From Hordeum vulgare subsp. vulgare (Eukaryota; Streptophyta; Magnoliopsida; Poales; Poaceae): a stretch of 64,000 nucleotides of DNA. Below the pieces are notes generated by a model that did no database searches, was not told the origin of the DNA, and saw only the letters and a program-made list of their open reading frames with translations. This document shows, piece by piece, positions 34,005-47,130 of this stretch; positions within the stretch are counted from its first letter, which is position 1; each line of letters opens with the position of its first letter. The DNA lies in NCBI RefSeq assembly GCF_904849725.1, contig NC_058523.1:109060189-109124188 (forward strand), in the 5' to 3' direction. Made by a program: the position numbers and the translations under genes.

Positions 34005-37000
34005 TGTCACACCCTGTTTTTCATCACAAGTATTTTATGTTACAAAAATCAGAGCTTGTTAAAACTTTTTCAAATAATGTTGTGAGTGCAATGTCAGCCT
34101 TTGTATGAGTATATGCTTGCTTGATTGATGACTCAAACCCATGAAAAACTTATTATTTTGCTCTCTTCAAAAACCCTTTTTCCTTTATATCAAGATCACC
34201 TTCATCATGTTGGGATACACTACTAGCTCATGAAGCCAAGTGGCACTTCCAACCAAAGTTGGTGATATGATCCAGATATTATTTTCATTCATTAAAAACA
34301 TTAATTGGTGATTTAAAATATTATTTTCCTATTTTATATTTATGTCTGTTTCTAAGGCCAGGAATGGTATTCCCACAAGGAAAATTGCTTTCCTGCCTTA
34401 GAAAATTCTGAGTAAATTCATGGAAGCTCAGAAGGACATATATTTTCCATATATAAGAATTTCAACCCTATTTTATACTAGTATTATTTGAGTAAAACCC
34501 TGAAAACCATTTCTGATTGTTTTAGCTTTTTGAGATGTTTCCAAAGGAAATGATCTCAATAAATTCCGATTAAATTACAGGACCCCTCCCAAGCCATATT
34601 AGGAGCTCACATAAAATCTCACCTTGATCCAAGGTGGGGAAGGGCACCTAATCAGCCCCAAACCCTTTTTGTCCAGAGAAGAGTTGGAACAACTCTACAT
34701 TGTAAAGTTTCTCCAATGGAGCTGAAACTTTGCAGAGGTGTTTGACACCCCAAATAAGGACTCCACACCAAAAATGGGATTTGTGAGACTCTGTTTGGCC
34801 ACACTTCCTTTGTAAAGGACTGTACTGGTCATTTTGAGGCATTTTCAAGTTTACAAAGCTAAACTTGTTCAATGGAGCTCAAATTTGGTGAAACCCCATG
34901 TTTTTACCCCAAGGCCAAACCTGTTAAGTTTCAGTTCCAGTGGTGGAGTGGAAGCACCCCAAATCACTTTCGAACACCTACTGACAGGAAGGTAAAAACC
35001 CTCTTAGCCACTGTTTTACCCAATGTCAAAGCCCCAAACTTGGTGAGTTAGAGCCCCAGAACATCGTGAGCACCCAGTCAACCAGCCCCTCCCCAACTCC
35101 AAGCACTAGTGACAAGATCTTCAATTTGAGTCGCAGGCCAGTACTGGCAACACTAGTATTCCTTGCCTCCTTGACCAGCTCGTGCTCCCCACTAGCACAC
35201 AACGGCTAGGCACACTCCCAGCAACACGCAGGACATGGAGGACACGTCCCTAAGGGCCCCAGAGCGCGCCAGCATGCCGTGGCATGCCAAAACCGCGATC
35301 GGGACGCGCTACAGAGAACCTCCAACGAGGGGACGTCGCCCCGGCCAATTCCAACCCCCCAGTAATGTCCGAACACTCCCCCGACACCCACTCTGTGCAA
35401 AGCCACCATCAGGGGCCCCCTCTCCTCGTGCAAGAGCACAGGCAACGCGTGCCCGCGCGCGCCCGACACGGCCGAGCATGCACGGTCGCTGCGGCTCGAC
35501 CCCACTCGCTTTCCCTCTGCGGCCGATGCACCAGGAGGTCCTAAACCACGTCCCGAACCCGTGGTTTCGCGGCCAGCACCTCACTATGCTTGCACGCGCG
35601 CCACTGTGAGTCACCGGCGCGCCCGAGTCGGCTCACCGCTGCTAGCCTATAAATAGGTCCCCCCCGGCACCCCAGCACCCTCCAGGCAGCTTCAGCACAA
35701 CCACTAGACTCCCCTAGCCGCCCAATCGAGCTCGCAGAGCCCCGGTGCTCGAGATCGACTAAGGCCCCTCCGCCTCGGAGCTCCGGTCGATCTCCGGCTA
35801 CACGCCGGCTCCTGCGCCACCCGACCTCCCATTGCACTCCCCTTGACGCCAGGATTAGTTCCCCCAACTTCCCCGAGCGAATCCGTGCCCCTAGCCACTA
35901 GCTCGACGCCAACCCGAAACCTTTCCGCCACGATCACCTCGTCGCCGGCGACCCAGACCACCTCTAGTGACGTCCCGACCATGAGCAGGTAGGCAGAGGA
36001 ACGAGGGACCCATTTCCGCTTCTAGATTGGCCTGAGGGCAACGGTAGCCTCGCCGACGTCCGTATCCACCTCTCTGGCTGGAGGTAGGAGAAGGACCCGA
36101 CAGGTGGAGCCCACCTGTCGGTGTCCTGGGGAAGCCAGCGCGCGCAGCCGCTAACACTGACCCCAGGGACCCACAGGTCAGGTTTGAACCTGGCCCGCAT
36201 GCGCCTGGTGGCCGGTCTGCTGGCTGGGCTGACTGGGTCTCCCCCCTGGCCTTTTCCTTTTATTTATTAACCTGCAACTTAAATGATTTTTATAAAATAT
36301 ATTTAGCCGGTAGAAAAATATAATTCTTCCACCAAATTTTTTCTAAAAATGTGTAGTAATTGATTCTGTAGAGTTTGACATTTATCAAAAACAAAATCTG
36401 TTTTGGTATAATAAATGATATTAAAAGCATTTGTTTGCTCTTGTTTGCTTTTAAATAAATATGCTTAGCTAATAAAAACCATAGGAAATATTTTACAAAA
36501 TAATAAACTAAATTTATTCAAGCTTTGCAACATTTTTAAAAGCACCTTGTGATCTGTTTTGGTGTGAGCTATTATTTATTTATTCCTTTCTCGACGGTAG
36601 AGTTACCGAGTAACGGAGGATCCGTTGCGGAAGACCTGAAGACCCCGGATACCTAGCTGACCAAGGCAAGCATCCCTTTGACCATGACTTGAGCACAAAC
36701 ATTGTTGCATGCTAGTATAGTTGGTATTTTCCCGTTGCATGTGATCACGTTGTCGGTTCATCATTGTGGTGATGGCACCGGAGGCTTCTTCAAAGCCCTT
36801 GCATGTTGATGATGTTATTCATGTGGCTCCTCGGAGCACAAACATGATGAGCTTGACCCTACCACTTATGAGGATCATGCTACTGTCATGTTGACTAGTA
36901 GAGTAAGATCATTGCATTGAGCTTGACCCTACCCCTTGAGGGTCATGTTATACCATGTTGACAAGTAAAGATAGAGCATATTGTCACAAGCATGATGATG

Positions 37001-38261
37001 AGTTAAATAAAGAGTTTATGAAAACCCCGTCGGGTGCCAGTAATGCCCGAGGGTGATGATGTGTTGGTGATCACCTTTGGTGAAGTGATGCACCGGTGTT
37101 TTTGTGTGAGTATGGTTTCTGAAATGGGATTAGATTTATGATGTGTCGACCGTCCCAACCTTCCCAGTACGACCACGATACCCCTTTATGGGATGGGGCT
37201 TTGTTGATTACTCTGGTCGGTACTAGCAAAGAGCCACATTACTAGTGGTGGGAGTGATCGGTGTCACACTCGTGATGGGGTCGTGCCAGGTAGGACGACT
37301 ATGCCATTATTATGAGTTCCAGGCACAACGTTGGTCCCCGCATGGTTGATACAGTCCAGAGTCGGTGCTCGTAAGACGTACAACATGTGGGCTGGGTACC
37401 AATCGAGTGGACCTCTTTGTCTAGTATCGTCAGGGGAAAGATGATGATCGGGTACTTACCTCGGGTATATGTGATATACCGCGAGTCGTGGATGACACGG
37501 AAGTTTCCCGTTTCTCGTGGGTCCAGCGTACTACCTCTGCAGAGTCAAATTATTCGAATAGCCATGTCCACGGTCAAGGACAGTTGGGTGTTGCTGCTTA
37601 AACTACGTCCAGCGTTTCCGCATAAACCAAGTGTGTGTGTGTGAGTTCGGTGAATGGTGTTAATAACCGGAGTTACTTGAGGAATTGATATGACCAAGTT
37701 CGATGACTTGGCATATAGGGTGAACCCGGTGTGTTCAACCCTTAGCAGATATGTTGATATCTGTAACCTGTTCTTCAAGAGTAGTTCTTTAACTTGTTGC
37801 ATATACTTGATCATTCCACCAAATTACATTCCACCATAGATACATGTTACTATTATTCACCACTATGAATGTTCATATAATGGTCTGTTTGCGAGTACAT
37901 TCAAAGTACTCATTGGCTTGCCACTGGTTATATTATTGACCAGACATGGAAGGACCAGAGTTTGGCGACGAGTACGCCGTCGGAGACGAACCTGCGATCT
38001 AGGACGCTTCCAAGTCAGAATGCCTGTCGGTGTAGGCTTGATGGCATGGGCACCGCTTAGCCCTTACGAGTTTCCGCTACTCGATGTATCTGTTTAATTC
38101 GGCTTTAGGCCTCGCTCTTGAACCCGACCTTCTGGTCGTTTGATGTAATAATTCTGGTACTTGGATGTAAGACTCTATTATTTAGTATCTGTGTTCATTG
38201 AACATTGATCCTTGGGGTCACTGGGCACGGCGAACTCGACTTGCTAGTCGGGGTCCCCACG
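34005..38261 (+). repeat. 3' LTR of G1
   Basis: 4,257 bp and collinear with 24061-28315. Its last base is G where the 5' LTR has A. Frames over the GC-rich block are conserved between the copies but overlap on both strands and are not called. Confidence 0.92.
35647..35657 (+). promoter_or_regulatory. TATA box of the G1 3' LTR
   Basis: CTATAAATAGG, the partner of 25702-25712. Confidence 0.65.
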
Positions 38262-38266
38262 TATTC
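38262..38266. repeat. Target-site duplication of G1, right copy
   Basis: TATTC, versus GATTC on the left; a single transversion would explain the mismatch. Confidence 0.75.
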
Positions 38267-39710
38267 TCTCTCAGATTTCATGGCCTCCAGCCATTTGTCG
38301 GAATCCGGGCCCACCATTGCTTCTCCATAACTCGTAGGTTCATTGTTGTTCAACAACATGACCTCCAAAACAGGGTTACCGTACCACTCTGTAGTAGTAC
38401 GCGACCTTGTCGACCTACGAGGTCTGTAGTAACTTGATCTGATGCTCAATGATCACTATCATCAGCTTCTACTTCAATTGGTGTAGGTGCCATAGGAACA
38501 ACTTCATGCGCCCTGCTACACACTGTTTGAAGTGATGGTTCAATAACGTCATCAAGTTCTACCACCCTCCCACACAATTCTTTCGAGAGAAACCTTTCCT
38601 TTAGAAAGGATCCGTTTCTAGAAAAAAAAAACTTTGCTTCCGGATCTGAGATAGGAGATGTATCCAACTGTTTTGGATATCCTATGAAGATGCATTTATC
38701 TACTTTGGGTTCAAGCTTATCTGACTGAAACTTTTTCACATAAGTGTCGCAGCCCCAAACTTTTCAAGAAACGACAGCTTAGATTTCTCTAAACCTCAGT
38801 CTATATTGTGTCATCTCAATGGAACTACGTGGTGCCCTATTTAAAGTGAATGTGGTTGTCTCTAATGCATAACCCATAAATGATTGCGGTAATTTGATAA
38901 GAGACATCATAGTATGCACCATATCAAATATGTTGCGGCTATGACGTTCGGACATACCATCACAGCATGGTGTTCTTGGTGGCATGAATTGTGAAACAAC
39001 TTCCACATTGTCTTAACTGTGTACCGTTATTCATCTCTATGATCATATCGTAGACAGTTTATCCTCTTGTTACGATGAACTTCACTCTGAAACAGAATTG
39101 AGCTTTTTCAATATTTCAGACTTGTGATTCATTAAGTAAATACTCCTATATCTACTCAAATCGTCATTGAAGTAAGAACATAATGATATCCACTGCATGC
39201 ATCAATACCCATTGGACTGCATACATCAAAATGTATTACTCCCAACAAGTTACTATCTTGTTTCATCTCAATGAAAACAAGGCCTTGCTCATGTGGTATG
39301 ATTTGCATGTCACCAGTGATTCAAAATCAAGTGAGTATAAAGATCCATCAGCATGGAGCCTCTTCATGCAATTTATACCAACATGACTCAAGCGGCAGTG
39401 CCACAAGTAAGTGGTATTATCATCATTACCTTGTATCTTTTGGCACCAGTATCATGAACATGTGTAACACTACGATCAAGATTCAATAAACCATTGAAGG
39501 TGATTTATTCAAGCAAATAGAGTAACCATTATTCTCTTTAAATGAATAATCGTATTGCAATAAACACGATCCAATCATGTTCATGCTTAACGCAAGCACC
39601 AAATAACAATTATTTAGGTTCAACACCAATCCCGATGGTAGAGGGAGCGTGCGACGTTTGATCATATCAACCTTGGAAACACTTCCAACACGTATCGTCA
39701 CCTCGCCTTT
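38267..39710 (-). pseudogene. Integrase and RT start of Copia B
   Basis: 39701-39483 is the pre-integrase segment (VDMIKRRTLPLPSGL). 39006-38779 carries the integrase end with the catalytic Glu region (TPCCDGMSERHSRN, TFTLNRAP). 38739-38446 carries the C-terminal link (CIFIGYPKQ, FSRNGSFLKERFL). 38445-38267 begins RT (EPTSYGEAMVGPDSDKWLEA) and runs straight into the G1 insertion. Frames change between the blocks. Confidence 0.82.
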
Positions 39711-39889
39711 ATGTCGTAGCTTTCATTTCGTGTTACTAATCACTTAGCAACCGAACCGGTATCCAATACCCTCGCGCTACTAGGAGTACTAGTAAAGTAC
39801 ACATCAACATCATGTATATCAAATATACTTCTTTCGACTTTGCCAGCCTTCTTATCTACCAAGCATCTAGGGTAGCTCCACCTCAGTGA

Positions 39890-40640
39890 CTGTTCCCCTC
39901 ATAACAGAAGCACTTAGTCTCGAGTTTGGGTTTAATCTTGGGTCTCTTCATTAGTGCAGCAACTGTTTTGCCGTTTCACAAAGTATCCCTTCTAGCCCTT
40001 GCCTTTCTTGAAACTTAGTGGTTTTACTAACCATCAACCATTGATGCTCCTTCTTGATTTCTACTTTCACAGTGTCAAACATCGCGAATCGCTCAAGGAT
40101 CATTGTATCTATCCTTGATATGTTTATAGTTCATCACGAAGCTCTCACAGCTTGGTGGCAGTGACTTTGGAGAACCATCACTATCTCATCTGGAAGATTA
40201 ACTCCCACTTGATTAAAGCGATTGTCGTACTCAGACAATCTGAGCACACGCTAAACGATTGAGATTTTCTCCTTTACTTCGTGGACAAAGAATCTTGTCG
40301 GAGGTCTCATACCTCTTTAACAAGGGAACGAGCATGAAATCACAATTTCATCTCTTTAGAACATCTCTTGTGTTCCGTGACGTTTCAAAACGTCTTCGGC
40401 GCCTTGCTTCTAAGCCATTAAGTATTTTGCACTGAACTATCACGCAGTCATCAGAAACATGTACGTTGGATGTTTGCAACATTCACAGACGACGCTCGAG
40501 GTGCACCACACTGAGTGGTGCATTAAGGACATAAGCCTTCTACGCAGCAACGAGGACAATCCTCGGTTTTACAGACTCGGTCCGCAAAGTTTGCTACTAT
40601 CAACTTTCAACTAAATTTTCTCTAGGAACATATAAAAACA
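39890..40640 (-). pseudogene. Gag remnant of Copia B
   Basis: It aligns with the Copia A gag region at 13980-14900 throughout, including the decayed zinc knuckle next to the CCTCATAACAGAAGCAC phrase (about 39900). More stops are present than in Copia A. Confidence 0.65.
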
Positions 40641-41898
40641 GTAGAGCTATAGCGCAAGCTACATCGTAATTCGCAAAGACCATTAAACTATGTTCATGAC
40701 AACTAGTTCAATTAATCATGTTACTTAAGAACTCCCACTCAAAAAGTACATCTCTCTAGTCATTTGAGTGGTACATGATCCAAATCCACTATCTCAAGTC
40801 CGATCATCACGTGAGTCGAGAATAGTTTCAGTGGTAAGCATCTCTATGCTAATCATATCAACTATATGATTCATGCTCGACCTTTCGGTCTCTTGTGTTC
40901 CGAGGCCATGTCTGCACATGCTAGGCTCGTCAAGTTTAACCCGAGTGTTCCGCGTGTGCAACTATTTTGCACCCGTTGTATGTGAACGTTGAGTCTATCA
41001 CACCCGATCATCACGTGGTGTCTTGAAACGAAGAACTGTCGCAATGGTGCACAGTCGGGGAGAACACAATTTCATCTTGAAATTTTAGTGAGAGATCACC
41101 TCATAATTCTATCGTCGTTCTAAGCAAGATAGGGTGCATAAAGGATTAACATCACATGCAATTCATAAGTGACATGATATGGCCATCATCATGTGCTTCT
41201 TGATCTCCATCACCAAAGCACCGGCACGACCTTCTTGTCACCGGCGTCACACCATGATCTCCATCATCATGATCTCCATCAATGTGTCGCCATCGGGGTT
41301 GTCGTGCTACTCATGCTATTACTACTAAAGCTACGTCCTATCAATATGGTAAATGCATCTGCAAGCACAAACGTTAGTTTAAATACAACCCTATGGCTCC
41401 TGCCGGTTGCCGTACCATCTACGTGCAAGTCGATATTAACTATTACAATATGATCATCTCATACATCCAATATATCACATCACGTCGTTGGCCATATCAC
41501 ATCACAAGCATACCCTGCAAAAACAAGTTAGGCATCCTCTAATTGTTGTTGCATGTTTTACGTGGTTGCCATGGGTATCTAGTAGGGTCTCATCTTACTT
41601 ACTCAAACACCACAACGAAGATGTATGAATTGTTATTTAACCTCTCTCCAAGGACCTCCTCGGTCAAATCCTATTCAACTAAAGTTGGAGAAACCGACAC
41701 TCGCCAGTCATCTTTGAGCAACGGGGTTGCTCGTAGCGATGAAACCAGTCTCTCGTAAGCGTACTAGAAATATCGGTCTGAGCCGCTTCGATCCAACAAT
41801 ACCGTGGAATCAAGAAAAGACTAAGGAGGGCAGCAAATCGCACATCACCGCCCACAAAAACTTTTGTGTTCTACTCGAGATAACATCTACGCATGAAC
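40641..41898 (-). other. 5' leader of Copia B
   Basis: Non-coding and closely similar to the Copia A leader. The plus frame at 41193-41453 is not considered a gene. Confidence 0.55.
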
Positions 41899-41915
41899 CT
41901 ACCTCATGATGCCAC
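41899..41915 (-). other. Primer-binding site of Copia B (degenerate)
   Basis: GTGGCATCATGAGG follows the LTR on the minus strand, with the same changed bases as Copia A. Confidence 0.65.
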
Positions 41916-42449
41916 TGTTGGGGAACGTCGCATGGGAAACAAAAAAATTCCTACGCACACACAATACCTAGCATGGTGATGTTCATCTACGAGAGGAGAT
42001 TTCCGATCTATGTACCGTTGTAGATCGCATAGCAGAAGCATTAAGAAACGCGGTTGATGTAGTGGAACGTCCTCACGTCCCTCGATCCGCCCCGCGACCC
42101 ATCCCACGAACCGCCCCGCGATCCGTCCCACAATCCGTCCCGCGATCCGTTGCACGAACCGTCTTGCGATCCATCTCACGATCCGTTCCGATCTAGTGCC
42201 GAACAGACGGCACCTCCGCGTTCAGCACACGTACAGCTCGATGATGATCTCGGCCTTCTTGATCCAGCAAGAGATACGGAGAGGTAGATGAGTTCTCCGG
42301 TAGCGTGACCGCGCTCCGGAGGTTGGTGGTGATCTAATCTCAGCAGGGCTCCGCCCGAGCTCCGCAGAAACGCGATCTAGAGGAAAAACCGTGGAGGTAT
42401 GTGGTCGGGCTGCCATGGCAAAGTTGTCTCAAATCAGCCCTAATACCTC

Positions 42450-42460
42450 AATATATATAG
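42450..42460 (-). promoter_or_regulatory. TATA box of the Copia B 5' LTR
   Basis: ATATATATAGG. The hairpin lies about 80 nt upstream in the direction of transcription. Confidence 0.65.
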
Positions 42461-42536
42461 GAGGGAGGGGAGGGGCCTTTCCTTGAGGCTCAAGGAGCCC
42501 CAAGGGGGTCGGCCGAACCAAAGGGGGAAGTCCTCC

Positions 42537-42569
42537 CCTTCCAATCCTAGTCCAACTAGGATTGGAAGG
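42537..42569. repeat. Perfect inverted repeat in Copia B U3
   Basis: The arms are CCTTCCAATCCTAGT and ACTAGGATTGGAAGG with a CCA loop. It is missing from the 3' LTR (about 21515), where AAGGGG joins TTCTCC. Confidence 0.9.
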
Positions 42570-42968
42570 TGGAGTCCTTCTCCACTTTCCCTTTTTTTCT
42601 CTTTGATTTCTTTCTTTCCTGCGCATAGGGCATCTTGGGCTATCCCACCAGCCCACTAAGGCTGGTGTGGCACCCCTAAGGCCTATGGGCTTCCCCCGGG
42701 TGGGTTGCCCACACCACCCCCCCCCCCCCCCCGATGAACATTCGGAACCCATTCGTCACTCCCGGTACATTCCCGGTAATGCTGAAAACTTTCCGGTAAT
42801 CAAATGAGGTCATCCTATATATCAATCTTCGTCTCCGGACCATTCCGGAAACCCTCGTGACGTTCGTGATCTCATCCGGGACTCCGAACAACATTCGGTA
42901 ACCAACCATATAACTCAAATACGCATAAAACAACGTTGAACCTTAAGTGTGCACACCCTGTGGGTTCG

Positions 42969-42973
42969 AGAAC
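42969..42973. repeat. Target-site duplication of G2, left copy
   Basis: AGAAC, identical to 57301-57305. Removing G2 and one copy restores the Copia B LTR reading. Confidence 0.95.
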
Positions 42974-45900
42974 TGTCGGGACCCCGATCCTAAGCCATAG
43001 GAATCCAGCCTGTAACACATCGCATCCCTTTGTGGTCTCACGCACGGTTAACTCCACGGCTGCAGCCTTACCTTAGCCGGGACCGTTTGCGTCTTTTGAC
43101 TCACGTATGCGATAGTGTCGCTAGCATTCCAATGTCGAAGAACCCGGATCGACATGTCTAGTCATAAACCAAAGTGGCAGTTCCGCACAAGGACAGGCAT
43201 ACATGACCCAACAAAGCAGGTGTCGGTCATCAACGAACGTAGACGAGTCGTAGCAAGCTACAAGGACTCCATTACGTCGCGTGACATTTCCCAAAGGGGA
43301 CAGACACAGCAGCTAAGAAGGACACATGCCGGTCAACCAATGTGTCCGGAGCAGTAGCGAACTACCAAGGCTCGTTGGATCACAAAGGGGCATTTCCTTG
43401 TAAGGAGTGCTACTAAAGTTCACGACTAGGTATTCGAACCCCATACATATCAAGTAAGACACACGTACGCATGGCATACCGATATGTATAGATACATCGA
43501 TGGCATCACAACATAACCATAAACATACAAGCTTTATTTAAGAGGCTCAGAAGAGCCACACACATATTATTACACATTAAGGGTCTCACGACCCATAATA
43601 TCAGTCACACAATACAAGCCAGCGGAAGAGTTATAAACTGTCTGGGTACAGACAGAGCAACTAGAAGGCACATGGCCTGACTATACTACGGAGCGGACGT
43701 AGGGCCAGATCGTAGCTGGGACACCAGCTACTCGTCGTCGTCGATGTCTACGAAGAACCCTCCATTAGGGTCATTAGCGACCTCTACAACATTATTAAGC
43801 AAACATGAGTACGAAGGTACTCAGCAAGACTTTAGGATGACTAACTACTCATGCAAGGTATCAAGAAGGTATTGTGGGGTTTCATGCGGGAAGCCAGCAT
43901 TTGACTCGTGGCTAGACAACTTGCTTTTGAAATTAGTTTTGACAACTTGATTTCTCGCACACGAGTCCACTAACACCACAACAATACACTATCGTGGAAT
44001 CATTCTGTCTCCATACGGAAATGCCATCCATGACACTCACGCTTATCTTGACAATTTTAGGAGTAGCCATTGAAGTTATCTACGAACAACATATGTCTCC
44101 AAGTAGTCCATATCCGCGGACGCGGCTATTCGAATAGATCATAACCCTGCAGGGGTGTACTTCGTCACACACGCTCCCGCCACTTATCGCCATGTGCACG
44201 TCATGCACCTCGGCAACCTTCAAGCGGAAGCCCAGCGAGGGAGTCGGCCACGACCGTTAACCACACTAGTACCTAGTCCAGGTTTACCGCCTATCTGAGA
44301 GTAACCCGTACGGAAGTCCGGCCGAGGTTTCCGCCACGGCCTCAAACGATGTGCGTAGGGTTCCCAAGCCCACCATCCGGGTGCCACTTGGTCCACCGTG
44401 CCACTGCCTACCGCATCACGGACCACCTCTCAGGTCAGCACCATGCACGGCCTCCAGCATTACTATAAACACCAGAAACTACTTGCAACTCCTGGACCGA
44501 GTACTACGCGATTAATAGGCCGAGCGGGGTCATATTTCAGGGCCCAGCATGTGGTAGTATCTAGTCTTGGATTACATACACGGAACTCAGTTCCTAAGGA
44601 CGGTTCCGATGAAACAACCCGCCATGTACTCCTACACAGCCTTTCACCGGTACCTTTACCAAATCAAGTTCAACACACGACCTTTGCTTACCGAACACAT
44701 TCCACATTTCTGTTCATCTCCCAGATGACAGACCATACACAACTCTAAGCATAGCATGCATAGCAGGATAGGGCACATCATAGCTCAAGCAACTACCAGG
44801 TATGCTAGGTTGCAAGGTTCGGCTATTTACTGTGACAAGGTTAAGTCATGCAAAGGAAGTGGGTCCAACTATCGTGGCAAAAACAGTTGAAGCATTTGAT
44901 CCTAATGCATTAAATAGGTGCAGGAGCAAGAACATAGGTGTTATCGGGATGATCAAAAAGGGTGCTTGCCTTGTTTCTCAGAGGAGGAACGATATCCGTC
45001 GGACAGATATTCGGTGGAATCCGGGGGTGCGGAGCCTACCGAAATGAACGGCAACATTCAATAACAATCATATGCAATCAAAATGATGCATGAGCATGGC
45101 ATGAGAATGCAAAGTGATAAGTTATTATAATCAAGATGTTTTAGGTTTAGAGTTGATTTGAATCACATTCGAATAGCAATTCAAACGGGTATTCCCGGGA
45201 TACCGGTTTAATTGATTCGACCTGATGCTCAGATCAACCTAATGTTAACATGCATGATATTTCATGTTATCGTACTGATTTACATCTAGGGCAGTGTGTG
45301 ATCATGGCATTTATAATGAAATTTGGATATTTTTGCAAATTCCATTTATAAAGTGATTAAAAGAATTGAATTATTCCTTATTTCACAATTTAGGGTTCTG
45401 TAACTTTTTCAAACATAGTTAAAAATAGCATAATCAGAATCCTTGAATTTTTCTGATACTTTTTCATATATAAATTATTTTCATTGGAGTTACAGATTAA
45501 TTTCTATGATTTTTGCAATTTTTAGCAATTTCCTGAATTATTTTTATACTGGAAATTCCATTTATTGCATCAGGCTGACGTCAGCAGGTCAGCCGACCTG
45601 TGCAGGTCAAACCTGACAGGGGGGCCCCCTGGTCAGCCTCTCTGGGACTAATCCCGCGCTGACCAGCCCCTAATTGGGGTTTGACCAGGCGTGGGGCCCT
45701 CTGTCAGCGACTCAGAGGAGGGCGATTAGGCCCTAATGGCCGGCCACGTCGATGGCCACCGGAGGGTGGTCGCCGGCGACCAAACCCGCGACGGAGGGCT
45801 CGCCGGAGGCGACCTAGACGGCGCTACATCGCACGAAAACGCACGCGGTTGGCAGCTAAAGCAAGCTCGCGAAGTGGCCGATCTGGCAGGACCAACTGGG

Positions 45901-47130
45901 GAGGCTAGGGTCGCCGGAAGAGGCGTCAGCGACGAGCCGGAGCGGCGGCCGAAGCTCGGGCGTCGTCGGGGGCTTTGAATCAGAGGGATTTACGCTTAGA
46001 TCTTAGCTGCTACGGCATCTACGCGTCGTCCTGGAGCTTCTGGTGCTCACGGGAGGACGAGCTGGACATCGGAGGGCCACCGGCGACGAGCGGCAGCGGC
46101 GGTGCTCGTCGGGCTCCGGTGAAACTAGGACTAGAGGAGGGGATCGACGGGGAAAACTTAGGGGAAACGACCGCATGCTCACAGGGAGTGCAGAGCAGAG
46201 CTCAGACGGCTCGGGGACGGCCTGGGGGCGACGAATCGACGGAAGAGGTCCGGCGGCCGGAGGAAGAAGACGACGGCGTTGCGGGCGTTGCAGGGCTCGA
46301 GGGGACTTCGGCTTCTGCAGAGGCGACCAGGGCGACGAGGCGGAGCTAATGGCGTGCTCGCGGAGGAGATCCTATGGCCAGGGGCACGGCCAGCTCGAGC
46401 TCGAGCTCGGCTCTAATGGCAGCAGCAGGGAGAAGGAGGGGATCCGGGCGGAGGGGAAGAACCGAGGCGGGGAATGGATAGGGGAGGCTCTGGGGAGCTT
46501 ATCCCCGTCGTCGCCAGCGCGAACCGGCGGCCAGGCAGGCACGCAGGTGCGTGGCCGCGCCGGAGGAGGCAGCGGCCACCTCCTGCTGCCTACTGGCGCG
46601 GGGAAGGGGACGAGCGGCGAGATGGGCTGGGCCTGGCTTGGGCGTCAGGTAAGTCTTTTCCTTTTTCTTCTGCTTTTGTTTTTCTGTTTTGCTATTTATT
46701 GCTTTGCTAATTATTTCAGCTCCAAAACAAAAAGTAAAAACTAATTTTGACCTCCTGAAATATTTGTTATAATATCCCCACTCATTTCCAAGACTTTCAA
46801 CATTTTTGGAAAATTATAGTTTCTGATTTCAAATTTTTAAATTTGAAACCAGTGGCTTTTGCATTTATTTAAAATGCTTAAAGTGTCAAGAAATAGTTTT
46901 CTCTAATGCTCATTTACTTTCATGATTTATCAGAAAGTTTGAACATTTCTTGAGGCCATTTTGGGTTCATTGATTTTAACTAGTTTGAGAATTCCTTTAT
47001 TTAAAGAAGTGGCTAGGGTTTTTGAGCTTTCCTTCATCACTTCCTTTGTTCTTGTTGAAATTTTCTTAGATGCAATGCAAAGAAGACATGAGCACAAGAC
47101 TAACTTGCTTAAGGTGTCAGGGATGTGACA
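42974..47130 (-). repeat. 3' LTR of G2
   Basis: 4,157 bp from TGTCGGGACCCC to GGATGTGACA (plus strand). The GC-rich block at 45660-46660 opens long overlapping frames, for example 46043-46744 plus, present in both LTRs. The last ~165 bp differ strongly from the partner LTR. Confidence 0.93.

Larger units (their letters stand above)
24061..38261 (+). mobile_element. Gypsy G1: chromodomain Gypsy element, inactive
   Basis: The order is 4,255-bp 5' LTR, initiator-Met PBS, extra ORF, gag, protease, RT, RNase H, integrase, chromodomain, polypurine tract, and 4,257-bp 3' LTR. Gypsy order with a C-terminal chromodomain and very long LTRs fits the Tekay/Del branch of chromoviruses. The LTRs differ by about 3-4% in the first 560 bp compared by eye. 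Gag-pol is broken by four stops, one frameshift and a 48-nt integrase deletion, while the extra ORF is intact. Confidence 0.93.
41916..42973 (-). repeat. 5' LTR of Copia B, PBS-side part
   Basis: It starts TGTTGGGGAACGTCGC and is interrupted by G2 after AGAAC. It contains the TATA box (42450-42460), a 15-bp-arm hairpin (42537-42569) and a 16-base C run (42717-42732). Confidence 0.92.
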
